Shown here in pieces: positions 1 through 8,443 of a stretch of 64,000 nucleotides of DNA. The stretch is from NCBI GenBank assembly GCA_965218775.1, contig CBDCLS010000006.1:2046001-2110000 (forward strand), in the 5' to 3' direction. Source of the stretch: CAUZIZ01 sp965218775. Its GTDB lineage: Bacteria; Acidobacteriota; UBA6911; RPQK01; JAJDTT01. Within the stretch, counting starts at the first letter, position 1; each line of letters opens with the position of its first letter. Position numbers and translations under genes: made by a program. Under the pieces are notes generated by a model, which was given only the letters and a program-made list of their open reading frames with translations, was not told the DNA's origin and made no database searches.

Positions 1-702
1 GTCTTTGTCAGTACCGATGCCATCGACGCCCGCCTGAGCGATTTCATGAGCTGGGAACAGATGCGGGAGATGGGCGCTCATGGTGCATCCTTCGCCAACC
101 ACAGCGCCACTCACGCCGTTCTCCACCGACGAGGCAGGAGCACAGATGGCCCGACTTGGCGGAAACTAGTCCGGAACGACATCGAGAAGGCAGAGCGACG
201 CCTGAGGGAAGAGTTAGGGAAGGCCCCTCCCCTTTTTGCCTATCCCTACGGCGAGTACGACAAGGAGCTGGCTGAGTTGGTCAAAGAGTTGGGATTCACG
301 GCCTTCGGACAGCAGTCCGGAGCCATGGGTGCGATGAGTGATACCCGCGCTTTGCCTCGTTTTCCAGTCGCAGGCGCCTATACTAGGCTCGAGTCGTTCA
401 AAGTGAAGGCGGCGAGTCTACCTCTACCGGTGGTCGACCTGAGACCCTGGGATCCGGTCACCCTGGAGCGCCGTCCGAGGATCGAGGTCAGATTGGGTCA
501 GAGCGAAGCCCGGACCGACAAGCTGGCCTGTTTTGTCGGTGGGCAGGGGAAGATCCCAGTTCAATGGCTGGAGCCGGGTCGCCGTTTTGCGGTGGCGGCC
601 AGAGAAGAACTGCCAAGGGGGCGAAATCGGTACAATTGCACGGCTCCCAACAGGGACGGCAGCCGCTATTTCTGGTTCAGCCAGCAGTGGGTGGTGCAGT
701 GA
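1..702 (+). CDS. Polysaccharide deacetylase (NodB homology), C-terminal part
   Basis: The reading frame is open from the first base of the window, so the gene begins upstream and is 5'-partial. The visible part carries the second metal motif of NodB-type carbohydrate esterases (HSATH near base 103) followed by the conserved aromatic-P-Y-G strand (FAYPYG near base 235). Such enzymes are metal-dependent and remove N- or O-acetyl groups from chitin-like or peptidoglycan glycans. About 100 residues after the catalytic fold form an extra beta-rich tail ending in WFSQQWVVQ, possibly a small immunoglobulin-like or carbohydrate-contacting module; that part is not recognised. The next gene is a cell-wall glucosaminidase 38 bases downstream, so the pair may be co-transcribed for wall or polysaccharide remodelling. 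The family call is firm; the substrate is unknown. Confidence 0.8.
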   Translation, partial: VFVSTDAIDARLSDFMSWEQMREMGAHGASFANHSATHAVLHRRGRSTDGPTWRKLVRNDIEKAERRLREELGKAPPLFAYPYGEYDKELAELVKELGFTAFGQQSGAMGAMSDTRALPRFPVAGAYTRLESFKVKAASLPLPVVDLRPWDPVTLERRPRIEVRLGQSEARTDKLACFVGGQGKIPVQWLEPGRRFAVAAREELPRGRNRYNCTAPNRDGSRYFWFSQQWVVQ

Positions 703-740
703 GCATGAAGATGACGGATGGAAGTGAGGAAGGACGAATC

Positions 741-1727
741 ATGACGAGCAGACTCAAGACTTCAGGGAATCTTTTCGGCCTCCGGCCTTGGCGGGTCCTG
801 GGAAAGCGGCTCTTCGGGACTCTGCTGACAATCTGGGCTCTAGGGCTGTCCCTTCATGCCGAGGAGCGCCGGGAGTTTCCCTCCTATCGAGAGTTGGAGG
901 TCTATTTCTCCAGTCTCGGATACACATACGACGCCTGGCGAGCCGGAATGCGGGATATACCTCGGGTCTTTATCGTAGATGTCCCCAGGCGATGGCAGAA
1001 AATAGCGAACAAGGAAGTCACCGTCACACAAAAAAAGCAGCTGTTCTTTCGGGGCCTTCTGCCACTAGTGCTTCGCGCCAACGAGCTGATTGCAGAAGAC
1101 CGGAATAGGGCCGAGAAGCTCGTGGTTAGGTTGAGTGAGAACAAAAAGATCCCTTCAGAGGAGGACCGTTGGCTCCATCGTCTGGCGCTCCGATACGGGG
1201 TCATCGAGGTCGAGGAAGAAGAGCTCAACCGGATCAAGTTAGAGAAACTGATGATTCGGGTCGACACCGTTCCGGTGGCTTTAGCACTGGGACAGGCTGC
1301 CTACGAGAGCGGCTACGGAACCTCCAAATTTTCCGGCCTTGGGAACGCCCTCTACGGACAGTGGGCCTGGGGAAAGGGAATGAAGCCGGATAGCCAGAGA
1401 AAGGGCGAACATGGGGACCATAGGATCCGTGGCTTCGAGTCTCCGCAAGCGTCGGCTATCGCCTACACCCTTAACCTCAATACCCACTTCGCCTACGATC
1501 GTTTCCGCCAGAGAAGGAGCGAGTTTCGCCGAGAAGGCAAACCGCTGGTGGGTAGTGTCCTGGCAGAAACACTCGACAGATACGCAGAAACCGGGATGAA
1601 ATACGTCCGGTCCCTGCAAGGGATCATCCGCGTCAACAAGCTCCATCAAGCCGAGGAGGCCTACCTCCGAGACATGGCGCCGGTCTTGCTAGTAGCGGTG
1701 GACGAGTCCGGGAAAGCTGTGCAGTGA
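741..1727 (+). CDS. Bax-like exported glucosaminidase
   Basis: The frame is open upstream, but ATG 741 is chosen because AGGAAGGA lies just before it and the protein then starts with a basic N-region and a hydrophobic signal peptide (about residues 25-40). Residues 165-320 match the Bax/FlgJ glucosaminidase domain: AAYESGYGTSKF holds the likely catalytic Glu (about residue 189) and is followed by GNALYGQW. These enzymes cleave the glycan strand of peptidoglycan at N-acetylglucosamine in the periplasm. The N-terminal third (pattern LEVYFSSLGY) is the usual Bax prefix. It follows a polysaccharide deacetylase by 38 bases, consistent with a wall-remodelling pair. An alternative start is ATG 705. 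Family assignment is strong; exact bond specificity is inferred. Confidence 0.85.
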   Translation: MTSRLKTSGNLFGLRPWRVLGKRLFGTLLTIWALGLSLHAEERREFPSYRELEVYFSSLGYTYDAWRAGMRDIPRVFIVDVPRRWQKIANKEVTVTQKKQLFFRGLLPLVLRANELIAEDRNRAEKLVVRLSENKKIPSEEDRWLHRLALRYGVIEVEEEELNRIKLEKLMIRVDTVPVALALGQAAYESGYGTSKFSGLGNALYGQWAWGKGMKPDSQRKGEHGDHRIRGFESPQASAIAYTLNLNTHFAYDRFRQRRSEFRREGKPLVGSVLAETLDRYAETGMKYVRSLQGIIRVNKLHQAEEAYLRDMAPVLLVAVDESGKAVQ

Positions 1728-1732
1728 TTCGG

Positions 1733-1784
1733 AAGAGCCTAAGCGGGACCAGGTGACTGGCTGGCCGCTCCGTTCCAGGCTCTT
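1733..1784 (+). terminator. Possible hairpin terminator after the glucosaminidase gene
   Basis: AAGAGCCT (1733-1740) pairs with AGGCTCTT (1777-1784), and an inner AGCGG/CCGCT pair lengthens the stem with bulges. It lies directly behind the stop codon at 1727. There is no clear U-tract, so its action as a terminator is only plausible. Confidence 0.35.
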
Positions 1785-1880
1785 GCCCTCCAGTCTAGCC
1801 CGAACCCACAACTCCCGGTGAAGTCACTGTGGCAGCCGAACCATGTTACGATACAAAGAAATTTCTCTGGGAGATTCACG

Positions 1881-2063
1881 GTGGAAACCAAGCAAGAGAT
1901 CTTGAAGGCGATCCAAGAACTGCCAGATAACGCTACCGTCGAAGACGCCCTTGATAGACTCTTTCTAATTTACAAGATCGAGAGAGGTCTCGGCCAGGCG
2001 GACCGTGGAGACCTGATCACCCAGGAAGAGGCTCGCCGACGCATGGGGAAATGGCTCAAGTAA
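1881..2063 (+). CDS. Putative antitoxin of a RelE/ParE-type toxin-antitoxin pair
   Basis: A GTG start at 1881 is preferred, giving 60 residues that begin VETKQEILKAIQELP; a longer frame back to 1818 has no supporting ribosome site. The product is small, charged and helical, with the pattern EDALDRLFLIYKIERG and a C-terminal TQEEARRRMGKWLK. This is typical of short antitoxins encoded just upstream of RelE/ParE toxins. Its last 13 bases overlap the toxin gene, a translational coupling common in such modules. Antitoxins of this type bind and silence the toxin and usually repress their own promoter. The upstream sequence 1785-1880 would be the promoter/operator region, but no operator is evident by eye. 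The function is inferred mainly from the partner. Confidence 0.65.
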   Translation: METKQEILKAIQELPDNATVEDALDRLFLIYKIERGLGQADRGDLITQEEARRRMGKWLK

Positions 2064-2356
2064 AATGGACTCCCCAGGCTCTCGATGACTTGGATGCCAT
2101 CTGCCTCTTCATTGCTCGAGACGCGCCTCAGATAGCGGCTGTGTTCGCCGACCGGGCTTTCCAAAGCACAGATCGACTCGGCAGCTACCCACTCTCAGGA
2201 AGAGTAGTGCCGGAGTTGGAGACGCAGAACATCAGGGAAATCATTCTCGGCAACTATCGCCTGATCTACCGGATAAAGGAACTCGAGGTCCAGATTCTGA
2301 CAATTCACCACGGGGCTCGGCTCCTAACAGCCAGCGGGATCGAAGGTAGTGCCTGA
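2051..2356 (+). CDS. RelE/ParE-family toxin
   Basis: This 101-residue protein has the ParE/RelE layout. An N-terminal strand and helix (WTPQALDDLDAICLFIARDAP) is followed by the characteristic C-terminal strands REIILGNYRLIYRI and a terminal HHGARLL. Members either cleave mRNA on the ribosome (RelE) or poison gyrase (ParE). The helix pair and the G-x-Y-R-hydrophobic-x-Y-R strand fit ParE better, but the target cannot be decided from sequence alone. Its start overlaps the antitoxin gene by 13 bases. The module stands alone between a wall hydrolase and a surface-protein gene with no mobile-element ends visible, so it may be a chromosomal stabilisation cassette. Confidence 0.8.
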   Translation: MAQVKWTPQALDDLDAICLFIARDAPQIAAVFADRAFQSTDRLGSYPLSGRVVPELETQNIREIILGNYRLIYRIKELEVQILTIHHGARLLTASGIEGSA

Positions 2357-2460
2357 CAAGGCGGGGCGGGGCGAGTCGAGATAGCCAGTCAACCTCCTTT
2401 ACGGCGACAATAAACGATTAATGGAAAGGCTCGACTACGCTATCTGACAGGGTGAGTTCG

Positions 2461-3546
2461 TTACCCCGTTCTCACCGTCAGGGGTCTATCCAGTTTGAAA
2501 CTCAGCAAAGTCTGGGCCGGAATCTTTACCTGCTTACCCGGCGTAGCGGCAGCCAGGGCGGTACCGGCTCCGGCTCCAATGGCTGCTCCAATAGCCGCTC
2601 CCTTGCCTCCATCGGCGATGGCCCCGATCAGGGCGCCTATACTAGCCGATCCTCCTACCTGCTTGAGGGTTCCTGCCGATTTACCATCGATCTCGTAGGC
2701 CGCGGTTGAGATCGCGACAAGCTGATCATTGATCAATACGTCGGTGAGCTCCAACCTCAGGACTCCTTTGCCCGACATGGATCCGGCCTTCTCCACCTCG
2801 ACCAGGCGGCCATAGACTCGGCTTCCGCGCGAGACAACGATGGCATCGCCGATCTTGAGATCCGACTGGAGATAGCCAGTGTAGTTATCTCCGGCTTTGT
2901 TCTTGCCCGAATCCAGCTCCCCTGCCGTGCGTACCTGGATGGGTGTCCCTTCAGGAACCGTCAGCGTGGCTTGGAGTGGTGCTGGACTGGTAGGAGGCTT
3001 CTGGCCTGAGGCCACGTCTACTTTGGGCGCCGTGGGCGCGTCGACCAGCAGATAAACCTCTTTGTCCTTGTTTAGATAGGGTAGATAGAACTTGTCCCCG
3101 GCCTTGAAGTAGGTGACTTCGGCCACCGGCATGGGCTCGAACTCGGACGGGAGCTTTGCTAGGGTGCTGATCCCGACGGGCGGCTCGACCACTACGAACA
3201 CCCACTGGTTGTTCTGCAGCACCTTGCGGTAAAAGGTGTTGCGATAGTAGTAATACTTCGCGCCGACCTTGAGACTAGCGTAACCGGTGGGAAGCTTCGT
3301 GACGTTGGCCCCTGAGGGTGCTGCTATCACCTCGTACGCCACCTTTCCTTCCTTGACGCTCTCTTTGTAGTAAACGTTATCGTGTGAATAGTAGGTACCG
3401 CTGCTGAGGTTGATGGTGACGCAGCCGGTGGGTAGCCCCCAGTAGTAGGCGCCGTAAGGAGGGTACCAGGGATAGTAATACCAGGATCCCCCCCCAATAG
3501 TACGGATTGTAGTAGGCGTAGCCGTAGGAGTAGTAGGAGCGCCCAT
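2461..3546 (-). CDS. Glycine-zipper surface protein, C-terminal half (split by a frameshift)
   Basis: This is the downstream half of one protein cut by a slip in the G8 run at 3488-3495. True homology probably starts near 3490 (GGSWYYYPWYPPYGAYYWG); the residues before that are out-of-frame translation. The half shows Tyr-rich segments with two VYY/KYYYYRNTFY repeats, like wall-associated YXXXY proteins. A C-terminal beta domain (GTPIQVRTAGELDSGK) follows, then a glycine-zipper stretch IGALIGAIADGGKGAAIGAA that could insert in or span a membrane, and finally a closing strand SFKLDRPLTV. Proteins of this layout occur in Acidobacteriota and related bacteria and are presumed envelope-associated; no enzyme motif is visible. 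Removing one G restores a continuous frame with the 3377-4261 half. Confidence 0.6.
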   Translation of the reverse strand: MGAPTTPTATPTTIRTIGGGSWYYYPWYPPYGAYYWGLPTGCVTINLSSGTYYSHDNVYYKESVKEGKVAYEVIAAPSGANVTKLPTGYASLKVGAKYYYYRNTFYRKVLQNNQWVFVVVEPPVGISTLAKLPSEFEPMPVAEVTYFKAGDKFYLPYLNKDKEVYLLVDAPTAPKVDVASGQKPPTSPAPLQATLTVPEGTPIQVRTAGELDSGKNKAGDNYTGYLQSDLKIGDAIVVSRGSRVYGRLVEVEKAGSMSGKGVLRLELTDVLINDQLVAISTAAYEIDGKSAGTLKQVGGSASIGALIGAIADGGKGAAIGAAIGAGAGTALAAATPGKQVKIPAQTLLSFKLDRPLTVRTG

Positions 3547-4261
3547 AGTAGCTTACCCGCTGACCCCCACGCGGGGCTCCCGTGTACAACCACCCGCCAT
3601 AGGGACCATAGGCCGCAGCGGCTCGCCCCTGGGGACCCGCGGTTCTCGAGTAGCCGAACTCGCCCCAGTACTTGGTATCCGCCACGCCAGAGGCGTAGAT
3701 CTGGCCATCCCGTCCTCGCCAGGCGTCTCCCTCGACCTTGGCGTCGCGGCCCGCGCTGTCCTTGTACTCCTGCTTGTATTCTGCGTAGCCCTCTTTGCGC
3801 TCGATCTCCCCCTTGCGCTCGGTTTCGAAGCCATAGCGATTCTCGGTATCCACCTCGCGCTTGACCTTGTCGATCCGGCCATCATCAAACTTGACTTCGG
3901 CCTTGGATTCACGCGAAGCCCCGGTGCTGGTACGGATGTTAGACTCCGTTTTGATCTTGTCGCCGCTGCGCTCGGTAGTCCGGGAGCCACTGGCGGATCT
4001 CCCGTCGGCGGTCGTCACGGTGGTGTTTCGGGTGCTGGTGTCGCCGCTGGTTCTCTTGGTCGTGGTGACGTTTCCACCCCCACGTAGATCCTTGCTGGCG
4101 GTACCATCCTGTTTCAGCTGGTTGCGACGAGTCTGTCGGCTCTGCGTCCGCTGGCCCGATTGGCTCCGGGGTTGGATATTGTCAAAGCTACCGGATCTAT
4201 AACCCCCACTGCTGGAGTGGGAGCGGGAACGAGATCGGGAACCAGATCGAGAACGAGACAC
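3377..4261 (-). CDS. Ser/Arg-rich envelope protein, N-terminal half (split by a frameshift)
   Basis: The first half of the split protein opens with low-complexity SRSRSGSRSRSRS, continues with Thr/Ser/Arg-rich linkers (TTKRTSGDTSTRNTTVTTADG) and charged repeats, and then a Tyr/Gly-rich stretch SYYGRSYYSYGYAYYNPYYW that runs into the G8 tract. After the tract the frame reads about 40 residues of unrelated sequence. The GTG start at 4261 is uncertain. The frame stays open to about 4372 without an ATG, and no signal peptide is seen although the family is normally exported, so the true N-terminus may also be damaged. The gene is divergent from the efflux operon that starts at 4369, leaving almost no room for a promoter. 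This adds to the suspicion that the 5' end is missing or misread. Confidence 0.5.
   Translation of the reverse strand: MSRSRSGSRSRSRSHSSSGGYRSGSFDNIQPRSQSGQRTQSRQTRRNQLKQDGTASKDLRGGGNVTTTKRTSGDTSTRNTTVTTADGRSASGSRTTERSGDKIKTESNIRTSTGASRESKAEVKFDDGRIDKVKREVDTENRYGFETERKGEIERKEGYAEYKQEYKDSAGRDAKVEGDAWRGRDGQIYASGVADTKYWGEFGYSRTAGPQGRAAAAYGPYGGWLYTGAPRGGQRVSYYGRSYYSYGYAYYNPYYWGGILVLLSLVPSLRRLLLGATHRLRHHQPQQRYLLFTR
3488..3495 (-). other. G8 homopolymer that splits the glycine-zipper gene
   Basis: On the coding strand the sequence reads TATT followed by eight G and ATCC. With seven G the two halves join as YYW-GG-SWYYY in one frame across 2461-4261. With eight, the upstream half terminates at 3377. 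The cause may be a true mutation, phase variation by slipped-strand mispairing, ribosomal slippage or an assembly error; the sequence cannot tell these apart. Confidence 0.75.
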
Positions 4262-4368
4262 CGAACCTCGGTTGTAGCTACCCGATCCCCGGTAGCGGCT
4301 GACCGAGCCGCGCCGGTAAAGGCACCTCGGTTCGAGCCAGTCGTTGAGTGCTCTGGAAGGAATGAACG

Positions 4369-6804
4369 ATGTTTAAGCTTCGAGGACCGGTTCCGGCGGC
4401 TTTGCTCCTGGCAGCGGTGGCATCCTGTTTCGGATCCCTGATGTTTGCTCAGCTCCCAGTTGTGCGCTTCGGTGTCGCTCTGGATGGCCCTTCCGAACAC
4501 AATGCCCAGATCGTCGAGCTTTTTGAGCGGGAGATCGCCGCCGTTCTGGAAGCAGAGTATCAAGCCGTCTTCTCGCCTGCGAAACGTCTGGAAGCAGACT
4601 GGACGGCAGAAGGAGTCCAGCGGGTAGTCGATCGATTGACCGCAGATCCGGAAGTGGATCAGCTCCTGACGCTGGGTGTTCTGGGGTCGAATGACGTCGG
4701 CCACAGAGCCTCACTTCCCAAGCCTGTCTTTGCCGCCTTTGTACTCGACCCCCAGATCCAGGGCCTGCCGTTCAAGGAATTGGAACGCCACCTTCCAGAC
4801 GACGAGACCGAACGTGTAAACGTGAGTGGTCTCGCCAACCTGAGCTACGTCGCGCTCGGCGGTGATCTGGTTCGTCAAGTTGAGGTGTTTCGTGAGGTTG
4901 TCCCATTCTCCCGCCTCACGATCCTGCACATGCAGGCCCTGAACCAATTGATACCCGACCTCGAGTCCAGGCTTGAATCAGTCTTGCGACCTCTGGGACT
5001 GGAGATTGCCACCGTCAAGGTGGGAGCCTCGATCGATCAAGTCTTGAACGAGATTCCCGCCAACGCTGAGGCGGTGTTCGTCTCTCCCCTCTTGGAGCTC
5101 TCCAGCAGCGGCTTCGATCGCCTAGTCCAGGCCCTGATCCAGCGCCGATTGCCCAGTTTCTCTTCCTGGGGCCGGACCGAAGTCGAGAAAGGACTGTTGG
5201 CAACCCTGTGGCCGGAGCAGAACCACCTCCGACGGGCACGCCGTCTGGCCCTGAACATCCTGCAGGTCCTGGATGGTCGCCTCGCCTCCGAGCTAGGCGT
5301 AGACTTTGTTCGCAGCGAGCGTCTCACCCTCAACCTGGCCACCGCCAGGGCCATCGGTTTCTCCCCCACCTTTCGTCTCTTGACGGAGGCGGAGCTCCTG
5401 AACGAGGAGTCCGGTCAAGCAGTTCGGACCCTCTCTCTTCCCCAGGTGGTGCGGCAGGCGGGTCAGGTCAACCTCGACCTGCTGGTCGAGGACCGAAACG
5501 TAGCTTCGGGGCTGCAGCTGGTGCGGCAGGCACGGGCCAGACTGTTTCCTCAGCTCAGCGTCTCGGGTTCAGGTTCCTTCATCGATGAAGATCGTGCCGA
5601 CCAGCTGCTGGGGTTGAATCCGCAGCGCCGGGCAGCGGCAGGGGCGTCCTTCAGTCAGCTGCTCTATTCGGATGACGTCAAGGCCAGCTACGACATCGAG
5701 CGACACCTCCAGGATCTGCGGACAGAAGAGCGGGCCCAGCTCCGTCTGGACGTGATCCTGGAGGCGGCCGAAAGCTACCTCAACGTCCTCAGAGCCAAGA
5801 CCATTGAGCGGGTTCAGAAGGACAATCTGCGGCTCACGCGGTCCAATCTGGAATTGGCGCGAGCGCGTGTCAACATCGGCCAGGCTGGACGGGAGGAGCT
5901 CTTTCGCTGGCAAAGTCAGATGGCCACAAATCGCAGGGACGTGGTGGATGCAAGTGCCCTCCGCAACCAGGCTGAGATCGCCGTCAACCGCGTCCTGAAC
6001 CGGCCCATCGAGGAGTCCTTTCTCACAGTGGAAGCTGGACTTGATGATCCGGCGCTCGTCACTGCCTTTGAGCAGACGCGTCCCTACATCGAAACGCCTG
6101 ACGCATTCCAGCTGTTCCGCAGCTTCATGGTGCAGGAAGGATTCGGCTATTCTCCTGAGCTGAGACAACTTGACGCCGCCATGCTGGCCCAGACCCGAGA
6201 GCTCAAGGCGAGCAAGCGGGCTTTCTATCTACCCACACTCGGTCTGGGGGCCAATGTGGAGTACTTCGGCCGCGGCGGCGTTGGCGCCGAACCGCTGCTC
6301 CAGTCCCCAGTACCCTTTGCCGACCAGACCAACTGGAACATCTTTTTCAATACGACGCTGCCTCTGTTTCAGGGCGGCGCCATGCGAGCCCGACGAAGCC
6401 GAGCAGAGATCGAGCTGGAGGCCGTCACGCTTCGACGTCAGGCAACCAGCCAGCGCATCGAGCAGCGCATTCGTTCGGTCCTGCACCGGACCGGGTCCTC
6501 GTTTGTCGGCATAGATCTGAGCCAGGAGGCGGCCGAAGCGGCCAGGAAAAACCTGGAGCTGGTGAGCGACCGCTATGCGGAAGGCATTGTGGACATCGTC
6601 CGGCTCATCGACGCACAGAACCAGGCGCTGGTGGCAGACCTGTCCGCCGCCAATGCCATCTTCGACTACCTGATTGATCTGATGGGAACCCAGCGAGCAG
6701 TGGGACGATTCGACTACTTCCAGTCACCGCCAGAGCGCCAGGAGTTTCTCAATCGTTTGGAGGCGTTCTTCCAGAGCAGTGGCTACAAGATCCGGACTCC
6801 GTGA
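4369..6804 (+). CDS. TolC-family outer-membrane channel fused to an ABC-substrate-binding-like domain
   Basis: The 811-residue product starts with a signal peptide (about residues 1-27). Residues 30-330 resemble the ABC_sub_bind periplasmic fold: an opening VVRFGVALDG strand, a two-lobed alpha/beta layout, and the family's closing pattern LTLNLATARAIGFSP. Residues 345-790 are a TolC/OMP efflux channel with long coiled helices (repeats ARARLFPQLSVSGSGS and LELARARVNIGQA) and the second half SKRAFYLPTLGLGANVEY. Ordinary TolC proteins are 400-500 residues, so this is a genuine fusion, read in one frame without a break. The adaptor and RND pump genes follow, so it is the exit duct of that pump. 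The binding-protein domain would sit on the periplasmic side and might sense or capture cargo; that is inference. Confidence 0.85.
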   Translation: MFKLRGPVPAALLLAAVASCFGSLMFAQLPVVRFGVALDGPSEHNAQIVELFEREIAAVLEAEYQAVFSPAKRLEADWTAEGVQRVVDRLTADPEVDQLLTLGVLGSNDVGHRASLPKPVFAAFVLDPQIQGLPFKELERHLPDDETERVNVSGLANLSYVALGGDLVRQVEVFREVVPFSRLTILHMQALNQLIPDLESRLESVLRPLGLEIATVKVGASIDQVLNEIPANAEAVFVSPLLELSSSGFDRLVQALIQRRLPSFSSWGRTEVEKGLLATLWPEQNHLRRARRLALNILQVLDGRLASELGVDFVRSERLTLNLATARAIGFSPTFRLLTEAELLNEESGQAVRTLSLPQVVRQAGQVNLDLLVEDRNVASGLQLVRQARARLFPQLSVSGSGSFIDEDRADQLLGLNPQRRAAAGASFSQLLYSDDVKASYDIERHLQDLRTEERAQLRLDVILEAAESYLNVLRAKTIERVQKDNLRLTRSNLELARARVNIGQAGREELFRWQSQMATNRRDVVDASALRNQAEIAVNRVLNRPIEESFLTVEAGLDDPALVTAFEQTRPYIETPDAFQLFRSFMVQEGFGYSPELRQLDAAMLAQTRELKASKRAFYLPTLGLGANVEYFGRGGVGAEPLLQSPVPFADQTNWNIFFNTTLPLFQGGAMRARRSRAEIELEAVTLRRQATSQRIEQRIRSVLHRTGSSFVGIDLSQEAAEAARKNLELVSDRYAEGIVDIVRLIDAQNQALVADLSAANAIFDYLIDLMGTQRAVGRFDYFQSPPERQEFLNRLEAFFQSSGYKIRTP

Positions 6805-6840
6805 GGTGGAGGTTAGGTGAAATTGGAAAGCAGCTACAAG

Positions 6841-7100
6841 TTTTCTGGGGCACGCTCCTACGCCGAAGGCGTTAGTGCGGGTAGCCCAGGGGTGCAATGC
6901 GAAGCGAGCTACCCTGGGTCTCGGTCGGTCAAAATGCTTTACCCCAACGGGGTTATTGCCGACCGGCAAGGTGTCGGCAATAACACTTTCAGCGTAGAAA
7001 AAGATAAGGACAACTTAAACCCAGGGTAGGCTCGCTTCGCATCGCCAACCCTGGGCTACCCGCAATAACGCCTTCGGCGTAGGCAATAGCCCCTGAGAAG
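6841..7100. repeat. Long inverted repeat inside the efflux operon
   Basis: The 367-base gap between the channel and adaptor genes holds an imperfect palindrome. The left arm at 6858-6918 (CTACGCCGAAGGCG... to CTACCCTGGG) is the reverse complement of 7020-7082 at about 90 percent, with a 100-base centre. The arms extend weakly outward to 6841 and 7100. No gene is seen here. Folded in RNA, it could attenuate or protect the downstream adaptor-pump transcript. Confidence 0.75.
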
Positions 7101-7171
7101 GCGAGTGTTGCGCTCAGTGTCCCGGCACTTCGGGACGGACCAACCTGGCGTATGTGGTCAGAGAGGAACCG

Positions 7172-8443
7172 ATGAAGAAGATTGGACGATTCCAGCTGAA
7201 TAGCTACCTGGCCATTTCTGGCTTGCTAATCCTCCTGGGCTGCGAGGCGGCCGTCGAGCAAGAGCCCGTGGTCAAACCAGTCAAGACCATGGTGCTGGGA
7301 CAATCGACCGGCAGCGGGGGCCGAGTGTTCCCAGGCTCGGTCCAGGCTGCGCAAAGGGCCCGCTTGTCGTTTCGGGTCAGCGGTCCCCTCACCAGGCTCC
7401 CCGTCAAGCAGGGACAGCAGATCCGAAAGGGCGCCCTCCTGGCGCAGATCGACCCCCGGGACTTTGAAACCACGATAAAGAACCTCGAGGCCCAGCTGGC
7501 AAACCTTCAGGCCCGGAGAAAGGCAATGGAGGCTGCCCGCCCTGAGGATATCCGCAGACTCGAAGCCAACCTGGCTGCCTCTCAAGCACGACTGCTGGAG
7601 GCCGACGCCACCTTTCGTCGATACCAGAGGCTCTACGAAAACGACAATGTGGCGAAGGCTGAGTTCGATCAACGCCGGGCCGCCCGGGACGTGACCCAGG
7701 CCGATGTCCGCTCGACGGAGGAGGCGCTGGGAATCGGCCGAATTGGCGCCCGCGCCGAAGATATTCAAGCCATGGATGCACAGATCCGAGCACTCCAGGC
7801 CCAGATCGAGCAGGCTCAAGACAACCTTCGGGATACGGCCCTTCGGGCTCCCTACGATGGCAGTGTGGCGGAAACCTACGTGGAGAACTTCGAGTACGTC
7901 CGGGCTCAGCAAGAAATCCTGAGCCTACAAGACGTCTCCGTGGTGGAGATCGTGGCCCAGATCCCAGAAAACGTTGTGGCTCTGGCCCGCAAGGACGACC
8001 GGCCCGATTTCAAGATCCGGTTTGAGTCTGTTCCAGACCAGGACTTCGAAGCCACGCCGACGGAAATCGCCACCCAGGCCGATCCCGTGACCCGGACCTA
8101 CGCAGTCACCTTCCAGACGCCCCAGCCGGAGCAGGCCAATATCTTCGCCGGCATGACTGCAGAGGTGCTGCTGGAGGCAGGTGTCCAGGGTGGGGACGTC
8201 TTCACCGTTCCGGTCGCCGCCGTCTTCACCGACGAAAACGGCAAGCAGTGTCTGTGGGTTCTGGAAGAGCAGTCCATGACCACCCGCAAGGCCGAGGTTA
8301 AGGTGGGTGACCTGATGGGCAGCAGCGCCCGCATCCTGGCCGGGGTTGCCGCCGGCGACACCGTCGTCACGGCGGGGGCCAACTACCTCACGGAAGGTCA
8401 GAAGGTACGCCAGATCACGGACGAGCTGAGGGATCGCCAATGA
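7172..8443 (+). CDS. RND efflux periplasmic adaptor lipoprotein
   Basis: ATG 7172 is chosen over upstream in-frame starts because AGAGAGGA lies just before it and the product then opens with a lipoprotein signal ending LLILLGC, so Cys24 would be lipidated and anchor the protein in the inner membrane. The body has the membrane-fusion-protein order. A lipoyl/barrel-sandwich half (RVSGPLTRLPVKQGQQIRKG) comes first, then an alpha-helical hairpin of coiled coil (about residues 90-210), the second sandwich half (LRAPYDGSVAETYVENF), a beta-barrel and a membrane-proximal domain. It bridges the pump at 8440 with the TolC-type channel at 4369. The stop overlaps the pump start by four bases (ATGA), indicating translational coupling. 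Confidence 0.9.
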   Translation: MKKIGRFQLNSYLAISGLLILLGCEAAVEQEPVVKPVKTMVLGQSTGSGGRVFPGSVQAAQRARLSFRVSGPLTRLPVKQGQQIRKGALLAQIDPRDFETTIKNLEAQLANLQARRKAMEAARPEDIRRLEANLAASQARLLEADATFRRYQRLYENDNVAKAEFDQRRAARDVTQADVRSTEEALGIGRIGARAEDIQAMDAQIRALQAQIEQAQDNLRDTALRAPYDGSVAETYVENFEYVRAQQEILSLQDVSVVEIVAQIPENVVALARKDDRPDFKIRFESVPDQDFEATPTEIATQADPVTRTYAVTFQTPQPEQANIFAGMTAEVLLEAGVQGGDVFTVPVAAVFTDENGKQCLWVLEEQSMTTRKAEVKVGDLMGSSARILAGVAAGDTVVTAGANYLTEGQKVRQITDELRDRQ

